Shown here piece after piece: positions 39,788 through 49,635 of a stretch of 64,000 nt of DNA. The notes under the pieces are model-generated. The model saw only the letters and a list, made by a program, of their open reading frames with translations. It ran no database searches and was not told the DNA's origin. The DNA is from Paenibacillus sedimenti (GTDB taxonomy: Bacteria > Bacillota > Bacilli > Paenibacillales > NBRC-103111). Where the stretch lies: the NCBI RefSeq assembly GCF_014534655.1, contig NZ_JACVVD010000017.1:1-64000 (forward strand), read 5' to 3'. Made by a program: the position numbers and the translations under genes. Within the stretch, counting starts at the first letter, position 1. Each line of letters begins with the position of its first letter.

Positions 39788-40666
39788 ATGTGGAAAATTT
39801 GCGCCCTCTTTCTCATAGCCGTTATGCTCGTTGGCATATTGTCTCCATGGCTTGTTCCTCATCCTCCGGATCAAATGGATGTACTGCTCAAGTTTCAAAA
39901 GCCTTCCTGGGAGTATCCGCTCGGTACGGATCATTTGGGCAGGTGCGTCTTCTCCAGGTTATTGTCAGCCATCCGCTATTCGTTCGGCGGCGCCTTACTC
40001 GTACTTGTTCTTACGGTATCAATCGGCATCATTGTCGGTTCGTTTACTGCGTTAAAGGGAGGTTGGTTTGACGCCATATTTATGCGGATATGCGATATCT
40101 TGCTGGCATTTCCGACGCTGGTGCTGGCATTCGTCCTGTTGGGCATGTTCGGTTCAGGCTTTAGCAATCTCATTTTGGCGCTCGTACTTTCCATGTGGGT
40201 CTATTATGCGAGAATCATCAGAAGCATGGTGCTCAGCTTAAGGGAAAAGCCTTTTATGAAAGCAGCAATCGTCAGTGGTACCAGGCAATGGGGGCTCATC
40301 TTCAAGCATATGGTTCCTAATATGATGTTGCCGCTTCTTGTACTGTCTACGCTGGAATTTGGAGGCATCATGCTGGAAATCACCGGCTTCTCATTCTTGG
40401 GATTAGGGGTTCAAGCCCCAACCGCAGAATGGGGGATGATGATCAATGACGGCAAATCTTACATCAGACAGCATCCCGAGTTGATGATATATCCCGGTAT
40501 CGCTATTATGCTGATCGTAATCGCTTGCAATTTGCTGGGGGAGTCGATGCGCAGTCTTTATGAACCCGGAAGGGAGGTATCCTATGAAACGAAATCAAAC
40601 GGTTCTCTCTATGACAAATATTTCCGTCGATCTCGAAACCGCGACTCGGAAGACTCGCCTTGTTAA
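39788..40666 (+). CDS. nikC: ABC transporter permease, NikC type
   Basis: 292 residues, about five to six membrane helices, with an early LGTDHLGRCVFSRLLSAIRYS block and the EAA loop (AAIVSGTRQWGLIFKHMVPN). It pairs with NikB. GGAGGT precedes the ATG. The last 28 codons overlap the start of nikD by 83 bases in another frame, giving an atypical Arg/Ser-rich tail beyond the usual end. Confidence 0.85.
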   Translation: MWKICALFLIAVMLVGILSPWLVPHPPDQMDVLLKFQKPSWEYPLGTDHLGRCVFSRLLSAIRYSFGGALLVLVLTVSIGIIVGSFTALKGGWFDAIFMRICDILLAFPTLVLAFVLLGMFGSGFSNLILALVLSMWVYYARIIRSMVLSLREKPFMKAAIVSGTRQWGLIFKHMVPNMMLPLLVLSTLEFGGIMLEITGFSFLGLGVQAPTAEWGMMINDGKSYIRQHPELMIYPGIAIMLIVIACNLLGESMRSLYEPGREVSYETKSNGSLYDKYFRRSRNRDSEDSPC

Positions 40667-41420
40667 CAAGGTAAGCTTAAACGTTAACCGGGGAGAGGTA
40701 CTAGGCATTATTGGTGAAAGCGGAAGCGGTAAAACAATGACTTGCATGGCTGCAATGGGGCTGCTTCCACGCGGGGCTCGCGTGACGGAAGGGAGTATCC
40801 TTTTGGATGGCGAGGAGCTTACGTCTTTATCCGTCGAGGAGCGCAGAAAGTTAAGGGGGAGCCGGATTTCTATGATCATGCAAAACCCGATGACATGCTT
40901 TAACCCGGTTCGTACGATCGGTTCCCACTTTCTGGAGACTCTAGGAGTGCATACAAACCTAACCGCAAAAGAAGCAAGAGAAAGGGCGATACATGATTTA
41001 GGCCAAGTGAACCTGCCGCGTCCTCAAGAGCTAATGCGACAATATCCGTTTGAATTGAGCGGCGGTATGCTGCAGCGGATCATGATTGCAATTGCACTCG
41101 CAACCAATGCGGAACTAATCATTGCCGATGAACCTACAACGGCGTTGGATACAGGCAACCAAAAGCATATATTGCGCGAACTGAATCGGATCCGGGAAAT
41201 GACAGGAGCTGCCATCATCGTCATCACGCACGATTTGGGAGTCATTGCCGAGCTGGCGGATCAAGTGACGGTGATGTATCGCGGAGAATCGGTTGAGAAT
41301 GCTCCGGTGAAGCAGCTATTTGATGCTCCGGCACATGCATATACACGACTGCTGCTGCAATCGCGTTTATCGATGCCTAACTCCGCAAGTGATGAAGTAA
41401 GAAGGGGGCTAATCGTGTGA
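40584..41420 (+). CDS. nikD: ABC transporter ATPase, NikD type
   Basis: 278 residues. Walker A is GESGSGKT, the signature is LSGGMLQR and Walker B is LIIADEPTTALD; the H-loop is VITHD. It has the C-terminal oligopeptide/nickel ATPase tail. It energises import with NikE. The start at 40584 follows AGGGAGG by six bases and lies within the end of nikC. Confidence 0.9.
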   Translation: MKRNQTVLSMTNISVDLETATRKTRLVNKVSLNVNRGEVLGIIGESGSGKTMTCMAAMGLLPRGARVTEGSILLDGEELTSLSVEERRKLRGSRISMIMQNPMTCFNPVRTIGSHFLETLGVHTNLTAKEARERAIHDLGQVNLPRPQELMRQYPFELSGGMLQRIMIAIALATNAELIIADEPTTALDTGNQKHILRELNRIREMTGAAIIVITHDLGVIAELADQVTVMYRGESVENAPVKQLFDAPAHAYTRLLLQSRLSMPNSASDEVRRGLIV

Positions 41421-42220
41421 GCTTGCTGCAGCTCCGAAATATTAGCAAGTCCTATCCGAAGCAAACGGGTTTATGGAAAAAAAATGAAGCCCTTCAGGTC
41501 CTGGAGGACATTTCATTTGAGCTGGAAGAAGGGGAATGTTTGGGCATCGTTGGTGAAAGCGGCTCGGGAAAAAGCACGTTATGCAAGCTAATTCTAGGCT
41601 TGGAGAAGCCTAGTGGAGGAATGATCCGTTTCCATGGCGCAGATTGGCATCAAACTTCGCCAAAGCAACAACATACGCTGCGTAGAAATCTTCAGGCCGT
41701 ATTTCAGGATAGTTATCATGCGCTCAATCCGCGTATGAAAGCGGGTCAAATCATCAGCGAGCCGATTCGCAACTATGAGCGTTTATCTGCCAGGGAGATG
41801 AAGATCAGGCAAGTTGAACTGCTTGAGGCTGTAGGTTTGGGCGAAGAAGACTTGAACAAATTCCCGCATCAGTTTAGCGGGGGACAGCAGCAGCGGTTAA
41901 ACATCGCAAGGGCATTGGCACTTCGCCCCAAGCTCATCGTGTTTGATGAAGCCGTCAGCAGTCTCGATGTGCTGATTCAAGCGCAAATTTTGGAGCTGCT
42001 CCAGGATTTGGCGGACAATTACGGACTTGCTTATATATTCGTCACGCATGATATCAAGGCGGCCTGCTTTATATCCGACCGATTAATCGTTATGGATCAA
42101 GGCAGAATAGTCGAGAGGCTGGATAACATGGCGCACATTGAGGAACTGCGTCACCCCGCATCACGCAGACTGCTCGATTCACGATTGGCAGAGCATCCCG
42201 GAGATAGGATGCAAGGATAG
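41417..42220 (+). CDS. nikE: ABC transporter ATPase, NikE type
   Basis: 267 residues with Walker A GESGSGKS, signature FSGGQQQR, Walker B LIVFDEAVSSLD and H-loop VTHD. The GTG start overlaps the nikD stop by four bases (GTGA). It completes a five-gene importer. No clear terminator is seen in the 119 bases before the next gene. Confidence 0.9.
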   Translation: MSLLQLRNISKSYPKQTGLWKKNEALQVLEDISFELEEGECLGIVGESGSGKSTLCKLILGLEKPSGGMIRFHGADWHQTSPKQQHTLRRNLQAVFQDSYHALNPRMKAGQIISEPIRNYERLSAREMKIRQVELLEAVGLGEEDLNKFPHQFSGGQQQRLNIARALALRPKLIVFDEAVSSLDVLIQAQILELLQDLADNYGLAYIFVTHDIKAACFISDRLIVMDQGRIVERLDNMAHIEELRHPASRRLLDSRLAEHPGDRMQG

Positions 42221-42339
42221 GCAAGTTTACAAGCACTAAGAGACATAGTTGGAAACACATGGTAAAATATTTATGAAGTTGTAGCCCTCAATCCATAATA
42301 CGTTCTGAGGGGGATAAGAGTGTGTGGAGGCGACGAATT

Positions 42340-43737
42340 ATGATGGTGAGAAAAAAACGGGTGGCGCTACATTTAATACTTTCCCTAATGGCATGTTTAA
42401 CAGGGACGATCCCGATTGAGGCCAGTAATAATGCTCTTACTATTCGGGTGGATGGGGAGCCCGTCACTTTTGCCCAGAAGCCGTTTATTGAAGACGGGAC
42501 CACGCTTGTCCCCTTTCGTCCCTTGTTTGAAAAGATGGGTTGGCAAGTTGATTGGGATCCCCAAACGAGGAAAGTCATTGCGGCAGGAGACGGTTTAAAG
42601 GTTGAAATGACGCCGGGCGTGAATGCCGTTGATGTGAACGGGGAAGACGCAGTACTGGATAAAGCTCCTGCAATTGTGAACGGAACGGTCTTCGTTCCGC
42701 TGCGGTTTGTTGGAGAAGCCAGTGGAAGAAAGGTTACCTGGATCGAACGATTGCATACGGTAACGATCGGCGAGCCTAAACTTTATCCCATCCAGCATCA
42801 TGGGAAATATGGATTAGTCGATCACCATGGTCAAAGGGTAATGGATGTCCCATATTCGTCGGTGTTACCTTTCTCCGAAGGCTTGGCGCAGGTCTGGAAT
42901 GCTGCAGAAGACGGCAATGGCTCGGGTTACATCGATGATAAAGGCCAATTAGTCATTCCGCGCCAATACTACGAGACGGCTCCCTTTTCAGAGGGATTGG
43001 CCTACGTCACCGTATTAATCAAGCAAGATGTGAAGAAGCACCAATATATTGATACTACCGGCAAGGTAGTCATGGAGCCGGATATTTTGTTCGGAAGTCA
43101 ATTTCATGAGGGATTGGCCGCCGTTGCCGTTGCTGCTCACAATGATAACGGGTATACCTATGGCTACCTGAATGTAAAAGGAGAATTTGCAATCTCCCCT
43201 CATTTTGATTTCGGCTACGATTTTTCTGAAGGTCTCGGAAGAGTAAAGAATGGCGATAAATTTGGCTTTATCGATATAACGGGAACATTGGTGATTGAAA
43301 CAAAATTCGACGATGCCTGGGACTTCCATAACGGATTAGCTCCGGTTAAAATCGGAGAGAAATGGGGGTATATCGACAAACAAGGAAATTGGTCGATTCC
43401 GCTGCAATACGAGAATGCACAAGCGTTCTCGGAAGGTCTCGCTGCCATTCGAACAGGGAATAAGTGGGGTTATATTGACAGCAAAGGTAAGCTTGTCATA
43501 CAGCCTGCTTTTGAAAATACCAAGCCATTCGCCAGCGGTCTCGCAGCGGTTCAAATCGGTGATTGGGAATGGGGCTATATCAACAAAAGAGGAGAGGTCA
43601 AGATAAAACCGACTTATTATTTAGCGGAACCTTTTGCAGCGGGAATCGCGAATGTTCGTGTGGGCTGGGAAGGGGAAGGACCGGATTCTGGGTACATTGA
43701 CATAAATGGAAATTACATATGGACCCCTAGCCGATAG
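42340..43737 (+). CDS. Exported WG-repeat protein with copper-amine-oxidase N-domain
   Basis: 465 residues. A signal peptide (about 1-28) is followed by the Cu_amine_oxidN1 domain common in Paenibacillus surface proteins (about 35-140: EDGTTLVPFRPLFEKMGWQV, VFVPLRFVGEASG). About nine WG repeats follow, each with the pattern PFSEGLA then a WGYID-type turn. WG repeats form beta structures of unknown binding role. The ATG at 42340 is nine bases after GGAGG; the GTG at 42322 precedes the site. Confidence 0.8.
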   Translation: MMVRKKRVALHLILSLMACLTGTIPIEASNNALTIRVDGEPVTFAQKPFIEDGTTLVPFRPLFEKMGWQVDWDPQTRKVIAAGDGLKVEMTPGVNAVDVNGEDAVLDKAPAIVNGTVFVPLRFVGEASGRKVTWIERLHTVTIGEPKLYPIQHHGKYGLVDHHGQRVMDVPYSSVLPFSEGLAQVWNAAEDGNGSGYIDDKGQLVIPRQYYETAPFSEGLAYVTVLIKQDVKKHQYIDTTGKVVMEPDILFGSQFHEGLAAVAVAAHNDNGYTYGYLNVKGEFAISPHFDFGYDFSEGLGRVKNGDKFGFIDITGTLVIETKFDDAWDFHNGLAPVKIGEKWGYIDKQGNWSIPLQYENAQAFSEGLAAIRTGNKWGYIDSKGKLVIQPAFENTKPFASGLAAVQIGDWEWGYINKRGEVKIKPTYYLAEPFAAGIANVRVGWEGEGPDSGYIDINGNYIWTPSR

Positions 43738-43752
43738 ACGTTTCTTAAAGTT

Positions 43753-43798
43753 AAAAACACAACAACTCAAATTCGATGAGTGTGTGGTGCTTTTTTTT
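43753..43798 (+). terminator. Imperfect terminator after the WG-repeat gene
   Basis: CACAACAACTCA pairs, with G-T pairs and a bulge, with TGAGTGTGTGGTG and is followed by eight T. Confidence 0.55.
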
Positions 43799-43860
43799 CG
43801 ACTTCCATCCCCGGCTTTAACGCTGATGTTGTCTTCCTAACAGGCAATACGCTAGGCTAG

Positions 43861-43986
43861 GCGAAGGATGCTATAACGCTAACCAAAGCAAGATACGTGA
43901 AGCTGACGGTCTTGAAAGCAACTGAGGGCGGCGATTCGGCGGCCCTCATTTACGAGTTCGAGGTAAACGGGCTCGAGTATCAACCC
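43861..43986 (+). pseudogene. C-terminal relic of a discoidin (F5/8 type C) domain protein
   Basis: After a TAG at 43858-43860 the frame reads AITLTKARYVKLTVLKATEGG then ALIYEFEVNGLE, the typical closing strands of an F5/8 type C carbohydrate-binding domain. It is followed by the hairpin usually found after such genes. All upstream parts are lost, so this is the tail of a deleted secreted enzyme. Nothing else is supported in this gap. Confidence 0.6.
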
Positions 43987-43988
43987 AA

Positions 43989-44036
43989 AGAACGTCTCTG
44001 TTCGCATATTCATGCGTTCAGAGGCGTTCTTGCTTT
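43989..44036 (+). terminator. Hairpin after the discoidin relic
   Basis: AGAACGTCTCTG (43989-44000) pairs with CAGAGGCGTTCT (44019-44030), one G-T pair, then a short T-rich stretch. Confidence 0.6.
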
Positions 44037-44258
44037 TCATCTGATTCGTGGAAAATTAATCCAACCTAGAAGGTTGAGCCGTGACTTTTTCCCCTTTTCT
44101 CTGACTTGGCCGATAAATTCACCTAGAAATTGCTCCCATTTTAAACCAATCTCTTTTTTGGCGCCATCGTTCTCAAGTACGGTTCTTACACTCTGGTTTA
44201 ATGCTGTTTCCAAATGAGCTAATGCTTCCTTAAGATGAAAATCTATATTCTGTTCCAT
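44037..44258 (-). CDS. Small helical protein beside the P-type ATPase
   Basis: 73 residues, charged and helical (MEQNIDFHLKEALAHLETAL at the start), without a membrane helix. GGTGAGGAG lies 12 bases before the ATG at 44258; a longer start at 44300 would overlap the upstream gene. It lies last in a leftward unit after the ATPase and DUF5132-like genes. It is not recognised; it may be an accessory subunit. Confidence 0.5.
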   Translation of the reverse strand: MEQNIDFHLKEALAHLETALNQSVRTVLENDGAKKEIGLKWEQFLGEFIGQVREKGKKSRLNLLGWINFPRIR

Positions 44259-44286
44259 TACAATTATTGGCTCCTCACCTATCAGA

Positions 44287-44547
44287 TCACTTTTCGCCAT
44301 CCAGCAATGCGATTTCTTTATCCAGCTGCCGTTTCATTCTTTCAAACTGGGCTTCAGCCACAATATCTTCCACTTCTTCCCGGGCGATTTGCAGCATGGA
44401 TCTGGCGCGCTGGAACAAGCCGGCGCCACCCTGCATGCCGGCTTCGGCAATAGGCTTCAAGGTGGATTTGGCAATGGGGAGCAAGGCGGAGGCCGCAACG
44501 GTGAGTGCAGTACCGATAATAATTTTGTCTATATTTTTTTGTATCAA
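44287..44547 (-). CDS. DUF5132-like small membrane protein
   Basis: 86 residues. One N-terminal membrane helix (IIIGTALTVAASALLPIA) is followed by GMQGGAGLFQRARSMLQIAREEVEDIVAEAQFE, an amphipathic, acidic tail as in the DUF5132/PacL-like proteins that partner P-type ATPases. The TTG start follows GGGTG by eight bases. It stands 45 bases after the ATPase stop, in the same direction, so is probably co-transcribed. Confidence 0.65.
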   Translation of the reverse strand: MIQKNIDKIIIGTALTVAASALLPIAKSTLKPIAEAGMQGGAGLFQRARSMLQIAREEVEDIVAEAQFERMKRQLDKEIALLDGEK

Positions 44548-44592
44548 CGTTATTCACCCTTCGAAAAAAGTTTATTTCGAGTGCTGCGGTTG

Positions 44593-47500
44593 TTAAGCCG
44601 CAGCACTCACATACTCGCCCATGGACGGCTGTAACTTGTGTTCTTTCGTTCTTGAAATGAGGGAAAGAACCGGTTTGGACAACAACGATACAGATCCGGC
44701 TACCCCTAGGATTGGAACCCAATGCCCGATCGAGAGTGGTGCGGTATGGAAGAACCCGGCTAACGGCGGTACGTACAAGGCTGCAAGCAAAGCTAGCCAG
44801 GAGATGCCCAGTGCACCAAGCAAAAACCGATCCTTGGTCCAATCGCGAATCGTTTCTTCCGATCCCTCTTGACGCCATGAGAAGGTTTGAATCAATTGAC
44901 CAGCCACCAGCGTCGCGAACGCCATGCTTTGCGCAACCGGAACAGGTGCCCCGGCAGCAATACTTGCCGCAAATAAGCCTATTGAACCTAATCCCAGAAG
45001 AACTCCTCTGGTGATTACTTTGCGATACAATTCCTTATCGACGATGTCGGTCCGCTTCGTTTGTTTCGTCTTATTTCCCGGATTGACTGCCAGAATCATT
45101 GCGGGCAAAGCATCCGTCAGCAAATTCATCAGCAAGATTTGAATGGGAACTAACGGAATCGGCAACCCGACCATGACAGCGGCGCTGGTTACAATAATCT
45201 CGGCTAAATTCCCGGTCAATAAGCAGCCCAGCGCTTTGCGGATATTGCCTATAATCGTGCGGCCTTCTTTGACGCCTTCCACAATCGTTCCAAAATGATC
45301 TTCGGTCAAAACCATATCTGCCGTTTCTTTCGTAACCTCAGTTCCCGTTCGCCCCATCGCAATCCCTACATTGGCTTGCTTGATGGCAGGGGTATCGTTG
45401 ACGCCGTCGCCGGTCATGGCGACAATGTGCCCGCGTTTCTGAAAGGCAGTCACGATGCGAAGCTTATGTTCCGGCGTAACTCTGGCAAAAATAGATATTT
45501 GATCCACGATTCGCACCAGCTCATCGTCCGATATACGTTCAAGTTCATGTCCGGTTAAGACGTTCTCACTACCCGTATAAATGCCAAGCTGCTTCGCGAT
45601 AGCAATAGCCGTAATCGGGTGATCGCCGGTAATCATGACGGGCTTCACGCCTAACTCCAAAGCCTCGCGGATGTTATGCTCGACTTCGGGTTTTGGAGGA
45701 TCCATCATCCCTGCCATGCCTACATAAATCAGTTCCTTTTCGTCCATTCCCTCTTCATTGGCATGTTCATCGATTTTCCGGTAGGCGAAAGCAAGGACAC
45801 GTAAAGCATCCGATGACAGCTTGTCATTCTGCTGCAAAATCAGCTGTTTGTGCTCTTCCGATAAAGGATAAATTTCACCATTTTTTTGATATCGGTTACT
45901 GTGGCGAAGAATGGTTTCTACTGCACCTTTAGAGAACACATAACATTCCTGCTCGGACTGCGAGTCTTTACAAACAACGCTCATTTTGGCAGTACCCGAG
46001 TCGAACGGGATTTCCAATCCGCGATGCCAGTGGGACATATCCTTCTCCCACAGACCGGTTTTTGCTGCCAGGGAGAGAAGGGCTCCTTCGGTCGGATCGC
46101 CTTTGGTGATCCATCGCTCATTTTCCTGTTCGAGCTTACTGTTATTGCATAGCAGACAGATCTGAAAGATCCGTTTCAAATCAGGATCATCCCCGATATT
46201 GTGCTGATCTTGCGTTCTCGGCAGGTTGGCGGAAGCGGCTGCCACCTCGGGAATGACTTCCTCAAACGAGCCTATAGGTTCATACCCTTCGCCGTTGATG
46301 GTCCATGACCGGTTAACCGTTGCAAGTGCCTTGACCGTCATTTCATTTTTGGTTAAAGTGCCGGTCTTATCCGTGCAAATAATCGTTGTTCTTCCCAATG
46401 TTTCCAAAGAAGAGAGCTTCCGAATCAACGCATTTTTCTTCGCCATGCGGAAAATGCCTGCGCTGAGTGCGATGGTAATGGTTACAGGCAGCCCTTCCGG
46501 AATCGCTGAAGCCGCTAGTGTAATGGAAGTTGTAATCATCTGCGTAATCGGGATGCCTCGCAGCAGTCCGGTTAAGAAGACAAGCCCCCCGGCCACAAGA
46601 GCGCCTTTGACAAACTTTTTACTTATAGAAGTTACCTTCGCCTGTAAAGGCGTGACCTCTTTTTCATGATTTTTTATAAGGGACATTAAATGGCCCATTT
46701 CGGTTTGCATGCCTGTTCGCACAACAATGCCAATCCCTTTGCCACCGCACACATCGGTTCCCATGAACAGCATATTTCTTTGCTCGGACAAGGAACAATG
46801 TTCCGCCAAAGGTGATTCGTTTTTTTCGACAGGCAGTGATTCGCCTGTTAGAGCGGCCTCGTTGACACGCATGTTCCATGAGTTTATCAAACGGATATCG
46901 GCAGGGACTCGATCCCCGGCTTCCAGGCATACGATATCTCCCGGAACCAATTCCGCAGCCGACATTTCCGCTTGCTCCCCGTCTCTGATTGTTTTGCAAG
47001 CCGGCGGTTGAAATTGATTCAGCGTCTCGACAACCTTTTCGGCTTTTCGCTCCTGAATCGTCCCAATGGCAGCATTTGCGAGCAGGATGGCCCCCATCGC
47101 CACGCCATCGAATACGCCTCCAGTAAACAGCGCAAGCACGGATGTGCCGAGCAGGATCAGCGTTGTAAATTCCTTGAACTGTCCCAAATAGGAGATGAGC
47201 CAGGGGGTCCCCTTTTTAATGTCAAGCCGATTTGCACCATAACGGTTTCGAAGCGAAATAACCTGATCCGATGTCAGACCAAGCCGCTCTTTGACGTGGA
47301 ATTTTCCGGTAACTTGCTCACACGAAAGGGCGTGCCATACTGGGGCTTCTGAAGCAGCCGCAATTTCCGGATGATACATATTGGCTGATGCAGGCGGGAA
47401 TGCTTCGCTTATTTTTTTCGATCGGGACATAAAGACAAGCGATAACGCATCCGCAGCCAAATTGACAACCGGTGCGCTTATCATGCCAAACGTCGCCAAA

Positions 47501-49272
47501 GCGCTTCCTAGTAAATTCCATTTTTTAGTGACGGAAGCATGTTCATTTACGGTTTGATCGATGATCCCGGCGTATTCGGCGCTTTCCTGAATACTTTTCA
47601 GCTCATCGACGGAAATGGACGGTAACCCGGCTTCTTTAAAAAAGGAATTAACCGGAGTTGACTCTGTACTTGCGACAAATAATACTTCCTCGCCATGCTG
47701 CTGCATAACGGCGATTTTTTCAATCACTTCACCTTGCTCAAGTAGTAACCAGCTTATGTCCATATCATGTTTCAAGAGCAGGTCATTGCTTATTTGCAAA
47801 CTATTATGTAATAACTGAACGCGCCAACCTTTTTCGATAAAGGAAGCTGCCGTTAGGCCATGCTCATTCATAGCGGTTTCTTGATGTCTGACTAGCAGAC
47901 CCAAGCATTCGCCGCCCTTAGCTCCATGTTTTCCTACAAACAGGACAGTGCTGCCCTTTTTCAATAGTCTTTTTGCTTTTAGTTCGTATGGCGTGCAATC
48001 AATGCCATGTTCCTGAAGATATTTGAAGCTGCCGAGCATAACACGGTTATCGTTTATTTTTCCTATGATACCTTGCTCTTCTTCCTCCACATGAAAAGCG
48101 GTGCGAATCGTACGGCACGTTTGTTTTGCCTTGTTCCATATATCTTCTTTCCAGGGATGGCTGCTTTTTGCCATTAATGACGCTGCATAACAAACGATTT
48201 TATCCGCATCTTCTTCATTCGATGTCATACATTCTATTTCTTCAATTTCCGGAGGGTCAAAAAGAAGTGAAGAATCTTCGATCAAGATCGTTTTCGTACG
48301 TGCAAGCTGAGATAACGATCCTTTTGCCGGAATTGCGTAATGTCTTTCATCGGAAACAAGTTCAGCTTGATTCCATGCACATTTGGCAGGTATGGTCATA
48401 GGCCGCGGGTTTGCAGCCAAAAGAACAGCGATAGCACGCAGCGGATTTCGGGTAACAGCCCACGTAACTCCGGCCGCAACGATCCCTATTTTGCCGGCCT
48501 TCTCACTGTATGCTTGAATATCCGGCGATAAAGAAATGTCTTGCTGCCCTTTTAGGACAGAATGACTTCGTTTCCAGTTCACGTATTGCAAAATGCTAAG
48601 TCCGGCTAGCACCACCAAATTCTCACGTACAAGGGCGAGTGCCAGCGCACTTGTTCCTAAAATGAGGTCGGAATTGAGTTGTTTCTTTTCCGAGAAATTT
48701 TGAATTCCCCGCTTTAAGAAGGGGTAACCCGTGACTACTGACACAAGAGCTGACAAGTAAAAAGGCGCTGGGCTTCTGGCTAACGCCGAACGTCCCATGA
48801 ATAATTGCTTCGCTCCCAGAACAGCCAGTCCACCCATGGATAATGCTAACGGGAGGGGGATTTTTTCTGCGGATTTCTTCATATCCGGGTTTGGCAACTG
48901 AGGGAGAACTCTGATATCATCAGGCAGCTCAAGGTCAACATCGCTTGCAGCGGCTACTTCCTGCTTGACCTCTTCCCTAACGGAAACACCCTTGTCACAA
49001 GCATGGACTGGGGCATTCTGTATGATGACTTGCTCTTCAATCTTTCGGATCATCCCGAAAATGTCTTGGCTTGTCATCCGCATTTCGTCGTAAAGAAGCA
49101 AAAGTCTGCCTGTAAGAAGACAAGGCTCTGCTTTGTAAATCCCTTTACATGCCCGGAATGTTTGAACAAGAAGTTCAGCCGTTTGTTTGTTTCCTTGCAG
49201 GCCGCAGATTTCCATGCGTATTCTCCCGGGTAAGACGCGGACAAACCGATCCTTGTTTCGTGATGAAGACAT
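44593..49272 (-). CDS. Giant two-module P-type cation ATPase (CtpI-like)
   Basis: 1559 residues, about twice the normal length. The N-terminal half (about 1-640) contains heavy-metal-ATPase-like helices and a P-domain-like segment (TILIEDSSLLFDPPEIEE near 330) where the phosphorylation motif DKTGT is missing, so it is a catalytically dead ATPase-like module. The C-terminal half is a complete P2-type pump: TGES, phosphorylation motif DKTGTLTKNE (Asp about 966), KGAVE nucleotide site, MTGDGVNDTPAIKQA hinge and NLLTDALPA in M6. The layout matches mycobacterial CtpI. The transported ion is unknown. Small flanking proteins are probable partners. Confidence 0.85.
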   Translation of the reverse strand: MSSSRNKDRFVRVLPGRIRMEICGLQGNKQTAELLVQTFRACKGIYKAEPCLLTGRLLLLYDEMRMTSQDIFGMIRKIEEQVIIQNAPVHACDKGVSVREEVKQEVAAASDVDLELPDDIRVLPQLPNPDMKKSAEKIPLPLALSMGGLAVLGAKQLFMGRSALARSPAPFYLSALVSVVTGYPFLKRGIQNFSEKKQLNSDLILGTSALALALVRENLVVLAGLSILQYVNWKRSHSVLKGQQDISLSPDIQAYSEKAGKIGIVAAGVTWAVTRNPLRAIAVLLAANPRPMTIPAKCAWNQAELVSDERHYAIPAKGSLSQLARTKTILIEDSSLLFDPPEIEEIECMTSNEEDADKIVCYAASLMAKSSHPWKEDIWNKAKQTCRTIRTAFHVEEEEQGIIGKINDNRVMLGSFKYLQEHGIDCTPYELKAKRLLKKGSTVLFVGKHGAKGGECLGLLVRHQETAMNEHGLTAASFIEKGWRVQLLHNSLQISNDLLLKHDMDISWLLLEQGEVIEKIAVMQQHGEEVLFVASTESTPVNSFFKEAGLPSISVDELKSIQESAEYAGIIDQTVNEHASVTKKWNLLGSALATFGMISAPVVNLAADALSLVFMSRSKKISEAFPPASANMYHPEIAAASEAPVWHALSCEQVTGKFHVKERLGLTSDQVISLRNRYGANRLDIKKGTPWLISYLGQFKEFTTLILLGTSVLALFTGGVFDGVAMGAILLANAAIGTIQERKAEKVVETLNQFQPPACKTIRDGEQAEMSAAELVPGDIVCLEAGDRVPADIRLINSWNMRVNEAALTGESLPVEKNESPLAEHCSLSEQRNMLFMGTDVCGGKGIGIVVRTGMQTEMGHLMSLIKNHEKEVTPLQAKVTSISKKFVKGALVAGGLVFLTGLLRGIPITQMITTSITLAASAIPEGLPVTITIALSAGIFRMAKKNALIRKLSSLETLGRTTIICTDKTGTLTKNEMTVKALATVNRSWTINGEGYEPIGSFEEVIPEVAAASANLPRTQDQHNIGDDPDLKRIFQICLLCNNSKLEQENERWITKGDPTEGALLSLAAKTGLWEKDMSHWHRGLEIPFDSGTAKMSVVCKDSQSEQECYVFSKGAVETILRHSNRYQKNGEIYPLSEEHKQLILQQNDKLSSDALRVLAFAYRKIDEHANEEGMDEKELIYVGMAGMMDPPKPEVEHNIREALELGVKPVMITGDHPITAIAIAKQLGIYTGSENVLTGHELERISDDELVRIVDQISIFARVTPEHKLRIVTAFQKRGHIVAMTGDGVNDTPAIKQANVGIAMGRTGTEVTKETADMVLTEDHFGTIVEGVKEGRTIIGNIRKALGCLLTGNLAEIIVTSAAVMVGLPIPLVPIQILLMNLLTDALPAMILAVNPGNKTKQTKRTDIVDKELYRKVITRGVLLGLGSIGLFAASIAAGAPVPVAQSMAFATLVAGQLIQTFSWRQEGSEETIRDWTKDRFLLGALGISWLALLAALYVPPLAGFFHTAPLSIGHWVPILGVAGSVSLLSKPVLSLISRTKEHKLQPSMGEYVSAAA

Positions 49273-49443
49273 CCTTCTCTCCTATCCCCGTGCTAAACTC
49301 AACCCGGATAATTTGGTCTGGTTATTATTCACAACCGAAATTGAAATATTCCATCGTTTCATGAATTTTTTTACAATATCTTAACGTATAAAATTTTCAA
49401 TTATTGGAATTATTTAATTCATTAACTTGTGGAGGGATTGTAA

Positions 49444-49629
49444 ATGAATAAATCACTATTCGGCATTATTCTGGGTTCTGCGGCAATTGCTCTTGCTATG
49501 TCCCCGAAAGGGAGAAAAGCCGCACGCAAACTTGCGGTTAAAGGAACAGGGGCATTCCTCGATATGAAGGATCAAATCAAAGAGGCCGCTCAGCTTCAAT
49601 CCGTGCTTAGAGACAGCAAGAGAGAATGA
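49444..49629 (+). CDS. Small membrane protein divergent from the ATPase
   Basis: 61 residues: a short membrane helix (LFGIILGSAAIALAM) followed by a basic, then mixed-charge tail (SPKGRKAARKLAVKG). GGAGGG is well placed before the ATG. Its topology is similar to the DUF5132-like protein on the other side of the ATPase. Function unknown. Confidence 0.65.
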   Translation: MNKSLFGIILGSAAIALAMSPKGRKAARKLAVKGTGAFLDMKDQIKEAAQLQSVLRDSKRE

Positions 49630-49635
49630 GAGAAG

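Noticed and set aside
40584..40666. nikC/nikD overlap as a frameshift
   Set aside because: Both reading frames are intact with good ribosome sites; an 83-base overlap with a non-conserved permease tail is adequate explanation.
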